Assembly: GCF_901873365.1 (NCBI RefSeq)
Contig: NZ_CABFLM010000126.1
Coordinates: 1-64,000 of the forward strand
Length of the DNA: 64,000 nucleotides
Direction of reading: 5' to 3'
Source of the DNA: an uncultured Aggregatibacter sp.
GTDB taxonomy: Bacteria; Pseudomonadota; Gammaproteobacteria; Enterobacterales; Pasteurellaceae
The notes below the pieces were generated by a model. The model searched no databases. It saw only the letters and a list, made by a program, of their open reading frames with translations, and was not told the origin of the DNA. Positions 59,348 to 64,000 of this stretch are shown here, piece by piece; positions within the stretch are counted from its first letter, which is position 1, and each line of letters opens with the position of its first letter. A program made the position numbers and the translations under genes.

Positions 59348-60376
59348 CTAAACAGCAGTTAATTCGGTCATTGCCCAGCGCGGACGCACTTCGATGGCAA
59401 GATCTTGTTGCTGCCCTTGTTTTAAACGTAGAAAACCGGCATAGGCAATCATGGCGCCGTTATCGGTACAAAATTGCGGTTGCGGGTAAAACACTTCACC
59501 GCCCAATTGCTGCATCAGCTCCGCTAAGGTTTGGCGTAACTGTTTATTGGCGCTCACACCGCCGGCAATCACTAAACGCTTCAAGCCTGTTTGCTTTAAC
59601 GCACGCTTGCATTTGATGGCGAGCGTATCCACCACCGCCTCTTGGAACGCATAAGCAATATCCGCTTTGCTTTGCTCGGTTAATTCCCCTTCTTCTTTCA
59701 TGACTTGATGAAGCGTATTGGCAGCAAAAGTTTTTAAGCCGGAAAAGCTGAAATCCAAACTGGGACGATCGGTCATTGGGCGAGGGAATGCAAAACGGTT
59801 CGGCGTACCCTTTAACGCTAAACGTGCCAGTGCCGCGCCACCGGGATAATCCAAACCGAGTAATTTTGCCGTTTTGTCAAATGCTTCCCCGGCGGCATCA
59901 TCAATAGATTCGCCTAATAATTCGTAGCGTCCAACACCATCCACACGCACTAATTGGGTATGTCCGCCGGACACCAACAACGCCACAAAAGGAAAGTGCG
60001 GTGGATTTTCTTCCAGCATCGGCGCCAGTAAATGCCCTTCCATGTGATGAACCCCAATGGCAGGGACGTTCCACGCATAGGCTAAAGAACGCGCCACGGT
60101 AGAGCCCACTAACAATGCGCCGACTAAACCGGGGCCACTGGTATAAGCGATGCCGTCAATATCTTTGGCGGTGAGATGGGCTTCTTGAAGTGCGGCTTGT
60201 AATAAGGGGGCGAGTTTGCGGATATGATCGCGTGAGGCGAGTTCCGGCACCACGCCGCCGTAATCGGCGTGTAGCGCAATTTGGGTATGGAGTTGATTAG
60301 CGATCAAACCTTTTTCTTCGTCATAAATGGCAACGCCTGTTTCATCACAGGACGTTTCGATGCCTAAAATTCGCAT
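59348..60376 (-). CDS. tsaD: tRNA threonylcarbamoyladenosine transferase TsaD
   Basis: Catalyses, with TsaB and TsaE, the t6A modification at position 37 of ANN-decoding tRNAs. The 342 residues have the ATP-site start [16 protein letters not shown], the metal-binding HHMEGH (about 110-115), SGGHTQLV and [13 protein letters not shown]. It is divergent from rpsU, as in E. coli. Confidence 0.96.
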   Translation of the reverse strand: MRILGIETSCDETGVAIYDEEKGLIANQLHTQIALHADYGGVVPELASRDHIRKLAPLLQAALQEAHLTAKDIDGIAYTSGPGLVGALLVGSTVARSLAYAWNVPAIGVHHMEGHLLAPMLEENPPHFPFVALLVSGGHTQLVRVDGVGRYELLGESIDDAAGEAFDKTAKLLGLDYPGGAALARLALKGTPNRFAFPRPMTDRPSLDFSFSGLKTFAANTLHQVMKEEGELTEQSKADIAYAFQEAVVDTLAIKCKRALKQTGLKRLVIAGGVSANKQLRQTLAELMQQLGGEVFYPQPQFCTDNGAMIAYAGFLRLKQGQQQDLAIEVRPRWAMTELTAV

Positions 60377-60600
60377 TTGTATTCTCTGTTTATCTTGGAT
60401 TTATGCCACAAATTTTACCTTTTTTACTCAGGTTTAACCAGTTTATTAACACGGATTTCAGGAAAAGGCGAATCTTTCCTTTACTTTCATGGTGACTTTG
60501 GATTAAAATTGCGACCTTTATTGAATCTGCCGCAACTTGTGGCAACAAATAAAATTTAAATTGCAATTAAATTAATTAAACTCATTGAGGTGATTGGCTT

Positions 60601-60816
60601 ATGCCTGTAATTAAAGTTCGTGAAAATGAATCCTTTGACGTAGCATTACGTCGTTTCAAACGCTCTTGCGAAAAAGCTGGTATCTTAGCAGAAGTTCGTG
60701 CTCGTGAATTCTACGAAAAACCAACAACGATTCGTAAACGTGAAAATGCCACCCGCGCAAAACGTCACGCAAAACGCGTTGCTCGTGAAAACGCACGTAA
60801 TACACGTTTATACTAA
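60601..60816 (+). CDS. rpsU: 30S ribosomal protein S21
   Basis: 71 residues, very basic, exactly the E. coli length ([27 protein letters not shown]...). First gene of the macromolecular synthesis operon. It has GAGGTGA upstream as ribosome site. A terminator-like hairpin follows at 60841. Confidence 0.97.
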   Translation: MPVIKVRENESFDVALRRFKRSCEKAGILAEVRAREFYEKPTTIRKRENATRAKRHAKRVARENARNTRLY

Positions 60817-60840
60817 TAACCGCATTTTAACTCGAGTTAT

Positions 60841-60879
60841 AAAAACCGTGAATCTTCCAAGGCTCACGGTTTTATTTTC
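60841..60879 (+). terminator. Attenuating terminator between rpsU and dnaG
   Basis: AAAACCGTGA (60842-60851) pairs with TCACGGTTTT (60864-60873), then ATTTTCT. In E. coli a terminator at this place lets much more S21 than primase be made; the same logic is expected here. Confidence 0.82.
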
Positions 60880-60935
60880 TCTTAATCTCATCAGTTAGGC
60901 TCATATTTCATTCACAATAAGAGGCAGAATACTCG

Positions 60936-62696
60936 ATGAAAGGTTCCATTCCCCGCACATTTATAGACGATATTTTAACCAAAACGAACATCGTCGATTT
61001 AATTAATTCCCGCGTAAAACTGAAAAAAGCCGGCCGTGATTATCAAGCCTGCTGCCCGTTTCACCATGAAAAAACGCCCTCTTTTACCGTGAGCGATAAA
61101 AAGCAGTTTTATCATTGCTTTGGTTGTGGTGCGCACGGCAATGCCATTTCCTTTTTAATGGAATATGACAAGCTGGAATTTGTGGAAGCGGTGGAAGAAC
61201 TGGCGGGGTTTCTCGGCTTGGAAATTCCCTACGAAAAACGACCGCACTTTAACGATAACGGCAAGCAGGTTAATTTCCAAACTAAGCGAAATCTATATGA
61301 GTTAATGCAGGAAATCGCCAAATTTTATCAGCAACAATTGCCGTTAAATATTCCGGCACAAAGTTATCTGCAACAGCGTGGTTTATCAGCGGAAATCATT
61401 GATCGTTTTCAAATCGGTTATGTGCCAAATGCCATGGATACCGTGTATCGTCAATTCGGCAAAACCCGTGAAGAACAACAAAAACTGTTCGATTTAGGCA
61501 TGTTGTCGCGCAATGATCGAGGCAACGTGTACGACAAATTCCGTAATCGGATTATGTTCCCCATTCGTGATCGTCGTGGGCGTACGGTCGCGTTTGGTGG
61601 GCGCGTGTTAACCGATGAAAAACCAAAATACTTAAACTCACCGGAAACTATTACCTACCACAAAGGCAGTGAACTCTACGGTTTATTTGAAGCTTTACAG
61701 GCGGACGATTCACCCCAAAAACTGCTGGTGGTTGAAGGCTACATGGACGTGGTGGCATTGGCCCAATTCGGTGTGAATTATGCCGTAGCCTCTCTTGGCA
61801 CTTCCACGACGTCGGAACAAATTCAATTACTTTTTCGCGCCACCGAACAAGTGATTTGCTGTTATGACGGCGACCGCGCGGGACGAGATGCCGCATGGCG
61901 CGCCTTAGAAAATGCGTTGCCTTATTTAGAAGACGGGCGGCAGCTAAAATTTATCTTTTTACCGGACGATGAAGACCCTGATAGCTTCATTCGTCAATAC
62001 GGTAAACAAGGCTTCGAGGAATACATTGAGAACGCGCAATCCTTGAGCGAATTCTTGTTTGCGCACTTAACTCCGCAAGTGGATTTTTCCTCAAAAGAGG
62101 GCAAAGTGAAACTTGCCGCACTGGCGATTCCGCTAATTAAGCAAATTCCGGGTGATGTATTGCGGTTGGATTTGCGTAATACGCTTGCGAAAAAATTAGG
62201 CATTTTGGATCCAACACAGCTGGAAAGTCTGCTCCCGAATCCCGCAAAACCACACAATGAAACCACCGTGCCGACCATGCAGTTTAAGCGCACGCCAATG
62301 CGGATTCTCATTGCGTTATTGTTACAAAATCCGGAATTGGTGAAATTCATACCGGATTTGGAACCGCTCAAAAACTTAGACGAGCCGGGCTACGATTTAC
62401 TCACAGAACTGACCGCACTTTGTCGTGAAAAAATTGGCATTAGTGCCGGTCAACTGCTGGAGCATTGGCGCAATACACCCCAACAAGGGACGCTTGAAAA
62501 ATTGCTGGCGTGGAACCATTTGATTGAAGACGATAAGATCGAAGACACGTTTCGCGAAACATTGCGTTATTTTTATCTGCAACTGGTGGATAAGCGCATC
62601 CAATGGCTCATTGCAAAAGATCGTGCGGAAGGCTTGGATCTTAACGAAAAGCAAGAGCTTTCACATTTGTTAGTAAAAAAACAAGAAAAGAAATAG
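60936..62696 (+). CDS. dnaG: DNA primase DnaG
   Basis: Makes RNA primers at the replication fork. It has 586 residues: an N-terminal zinc domain with CPFHHEKTPSF (Cys40, His43) and YHCFGC (Cys61, Cys64). The RNA-polymerase/TOPRIM core has LLVVEGYMDVVALAQFG and CYDGDRAGRDAAWRA, with the metal-binding acidic residues. The C-terminal DnaB-binding helical domain starts at about 435. A USS is read through in frame (near 61250). Confidence 0.97.
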   Translation: MKGSIPRTFIDDILTKTNIVDLINSRVKLKKAGRDYQACCPFHHEKTPSFTVSDKKQFYHCFGCGAHGNAISFLMEYDKLEFVEAVEELAGFLGLEIPYEKRPHFNDNGKQVNFQTKRNLYELMQEIAKFYQQQLPLNIPAQSYLQQRGLSAEIIDRFQIGYVPNAMDTVYRQFGKTREEQQKLFDLGMLSRNDRGNVYDKFRNRIMFPIRDRRGRTVAFGGRVLTDEKPKYLNSPETITYHKGSELYGLFEALQADDSPQKLLVVEGYMDVVALAQFGVNYAVASLGTSTTSEQIQLLFRATEQVICCYDGDRAGRDAAWRALENALPYLEDGRQLKFIFLPDDEDPDSFIRQYGKQGFEEYIENAQSLSEFLFAHLTPQVDFSSKEGKVKLAALAIPLIKQIPGDVLRLDLRNTLAKKLGILDPTQLESLLPNPAKPHNETTVPTMQFKRTPMRILIALLLQNPELVKFIPDLEPLKNLDEPGYDLLTELTALCREKIGISAGQLLEHWRNTPQQGTLEKLLAWNHLIEDDKIEDTFRETLRYFYLQLVDKRIQWLIAKDRAEGLDLNEKQELSHLLVKKQEKK

Positions 62697-62711
62697 TTAA
62701 ACCCTAGTAAG

Positions 62712-62735
62712 AATGCTAAAATCCCTAGCATTTTA
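62712..62735 (+). other. Small hairpin between dnaG and rpoD
   Basis: AATGCTA (62712-62718) pairs with TAGCATT (62726-62732), followed by TTATCTT. In E. coli the dnaG-rpoD spacer is an RNA processing point that lowers primase; this hairpin may mark the equivalent. Confidence 0.5.
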
Positions 62736-62771
62736 TCTTCACTAAATAAGTCAGCAAGGCGGATATTAAAT

Positions 62772-64000
62772 ATGGATCAAAATCCACAATCTCAATTGAA
62801 ACTACTCATCGCACAAGGGAAAGAGCAAGGTTATTTAACTTATGCCGAGGTCAATGACAGCCTGCCTGAAGAATTAGTCGATGCGGATCAGATTGAAGAT
62901 ATTATTCAAATGATTAACGACATGGGCATTCAGGTGTTGGAAGCCGCACCGGATGCCGATGATCTGATGCTCAACGAAAATATCGCTGATGAAGATGTTG
63001 TCGAAGAAGCCACCCAAGTGTTATCCAGCGTAGAAGCAGAACTTGGTCGCACCACTGATCCTGTGCGGATGTATATGCGCGAAATGGGAAGCGTGGAATT
63101 GCTCACCCGCGAGGGCGAAATTGACATCGCCAAACGCATCGAAGAAGGCATTAACGAAGTGCAAAGCGCCGTTGCCGCCTATCCTGAAGCCATTACCAAT
63201 CTCATTGACCAATATGACGCAGTGGAAAGAGGGGAAGCCCGCTTAGCGGATTTGATTACCGGTTTTGTTGATCCGAATGTCATCACCGAAGCTGACAATG
63301 CCGAATTAGACGAAACCTTCGCGTCAGATGAAGAACGCGAAAGTGTCGATGCGACAGATGAATTAGAGGACGAAGAAAGCAACGAAGAAAATAGCAGTGA
63401 TGAAAGCGATAGTGATAACAGCATTGATCCTGAAGTTGCGCGCGAAAAATTCACCGTACTTAAAGATCAACATCAAAAAACACTGGCAAGCATTGCAAAA
63501 CACGGTCGCACCTCAGCCAAAACCAAAGCGGAAATTCAAGTATTATCTGAGATTTTCACCACATTCCGCTTAGTGCCGAAACAGTTTGATGCCTTAGTAT
63601 TGCGTATGCGCGACATCATGAAGCAAGTGCGCAACCAAGAACGCACGATTCAAAGAATCGTGGTGGATAATGCCAAAATGCCAAAAGCGACTTTCCAAAA
63701 AAGCTTTATCGGACACGAAACCCAAGACGTTTGGCTGGTGAAAGCCTTGGCAGCAGGAAAGTCTTGGTCGGAAAAATTAGTGCAATATGAAGCGGATTTA
63801 CGTCAGGCGATTGCCAACTTAGTTCAAATTGAACAAGACACCAACCTCACCATTCAGCAAATTCGAGACATTTGCGAACGCATTTCGCAAGGTGAACTCA
63901 AAGCACGCCGTGCCAAAAAAGAAATGGTGGAAGCGAACCTGCGTTTGGTGATTTCCATTGCGAAAAAATACACCAACCGTGGTTTGCAGTTCCTTGATTT
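62772..64000 (+). CDS. rpoD: RNA polymerase sigma-70 factor RpoD (3' end outside window)
   Basis: Primary sigma factor, 409 codons seen. Region 1.1 (about 1-80, SQLKLLIAQGKEQGYLTYAEVN) is followed by region 1.2 (DPVRMYMREMGSVELLTREGEIDIAKRIEEG). The long non-conserved insert is strongly acidic around 180-215. Region 2 then begins, with ARRAKKEMVEANLRLVISIAKKYTNRGLQFLD at the window edge. The promoter-reading regions 2.4 and 4 lie beyond the edge. Confidence 0.97.
   Translation, partial: MDQNPQSQLKLLIAQGKEQGYLTYAEVNDSLPEELVDADQIEDIIQMINDMGIQVLEAAPDADDLMLNENIADEDVVEEATQVLSSVEAELGRTTDPVRMYMREMGSVELLTREGEIDIAKRIEEGINEVQSAVAAYPEAITNLIDQYDAVERGEARLADLITGFVDPNVITEADNAELDETFASDEERESVDATDELEDEESNEENSSDESDSDNSIDPEVAREKFTVLKDQHQKTLASIAKHGRTSAKTKAEIQVLSEIFTTFRLVPKQFDALVLRMRDIMKQVRNQERTIQRIVVDNAKMPKATFQKSFIGHETQDVWLVKALAAGKSWSEKLVQYEADLRQAIANLVQIEQDTNLTIQQIRDICERISQGELKARRAKKEMVEANLRLVISIAKKYTNRGLQFLD

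Noticed and set aside
1..64000. tRNA, rRNA, insertion sequence, prophage or defence genes
   Set aside because: I looked for cloverleaf-like segments ending in CCA, transposase and integrase motifs and typical defence domains, and found none I could support. Small non-coding RNAs cannot be excluded by eye.

Overview
The window is a 64 kb stretch of bacterial chromosome from a member of the Pasteurellaceae, most likely Aggregatibacter and otherwise a close Haemophilus relative. The evidence is the very frequent 9-mer AAGTGCGGT and its complement (the Haemophilus-type DNA uptake signal sequence, USS), inside genes and as inverted pairs between genes; the ygiW-qseB-qseC order known from Aggregatibacter actinomycetemcomitans; and competence genes with CRP-S type control sites. 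Nearly all genes are chromosomal housekeeping genes. I see no rRNA, tRNA, insertion sequence, prophage, plasmid gene or CRISPR array. The genus call is an inference.

Layout. 1-953 is the N-terminal part of a trimeric autotransporter adhesin with 42-bp coiled-coil repeats, cut by the window edge. 1149-9590 holds rluE, an MgtC-family membrane protein, a lipoprotein, a VirK/YbjX protein, engB, the competence helicase comM, yibQ, envC and gpt. 9705-18491 holds pepD, gltS, a family 9 glycosyltransferase, a YczE-like membrane protein, mobB, an MdtD-like exporter, rnt and gloA. 18671-22452 is qseC-qseB-ygiW with a divergent aminotransferase. 22543-31303 holds fdhE-trmN6, dnaE, the mrp/apbC ATPase and metG. 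31436-38833 is the complete Fe-S assembly locus iscR-S-U-A-hscB-hscA-fdx-iscX, with trmJ upstream and suhB divergent, as in E. coli. 39057-49047 holds metK, slyD, a SIMPL protein, rraB, mscL, trkA, rsmB, fmt and thrS. 49285-60376 holds a fructosamine-kinase-like gene, an OmpA-type lipoprotein, sohB, rdgC, def, nfuA, comF, a HAD phosphatase, raiA, yajQ, serB, smp and tsaD. 60601 to the end is the macromolecular synthesis operon rpsU-dnaG-rpoD, with rpoD cut by the edge.

Control. Sites readable directly are: a perfect TGCGA-N6-TCGCA CRP-S box before comM and a half-perfect one before comF, both about 48 bp from a -10-like hexamer; an IscR type 1 box over the iscR promoter; a CTTAA-N6-CTTAA QseB-type box before ygiW; four tandem 8-bp Met boxes before metK; and many hairpins that use inverted USS pairs as terminators.

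The least explained material is a family of short palindromic repeats (core GTGCAAC-AA-GTTGCAC or GTGCATC-AA-GATGCAC). They form tandem arrays with 58/59-, 77- and 117-bp periods, mainly in the gaps between convergent genes (pepD/gltS, exporter/rnt, metK/slyD), plus one single copy before metK. In the metK/slyD gap the array lies between two almost identical copies of the metK terminator. I found no clear new multi-gene system in the window; the best leads are these repeats, the adhesin repeats, and a kinase-family protein whose catalytic Asp is replaced by Asn.
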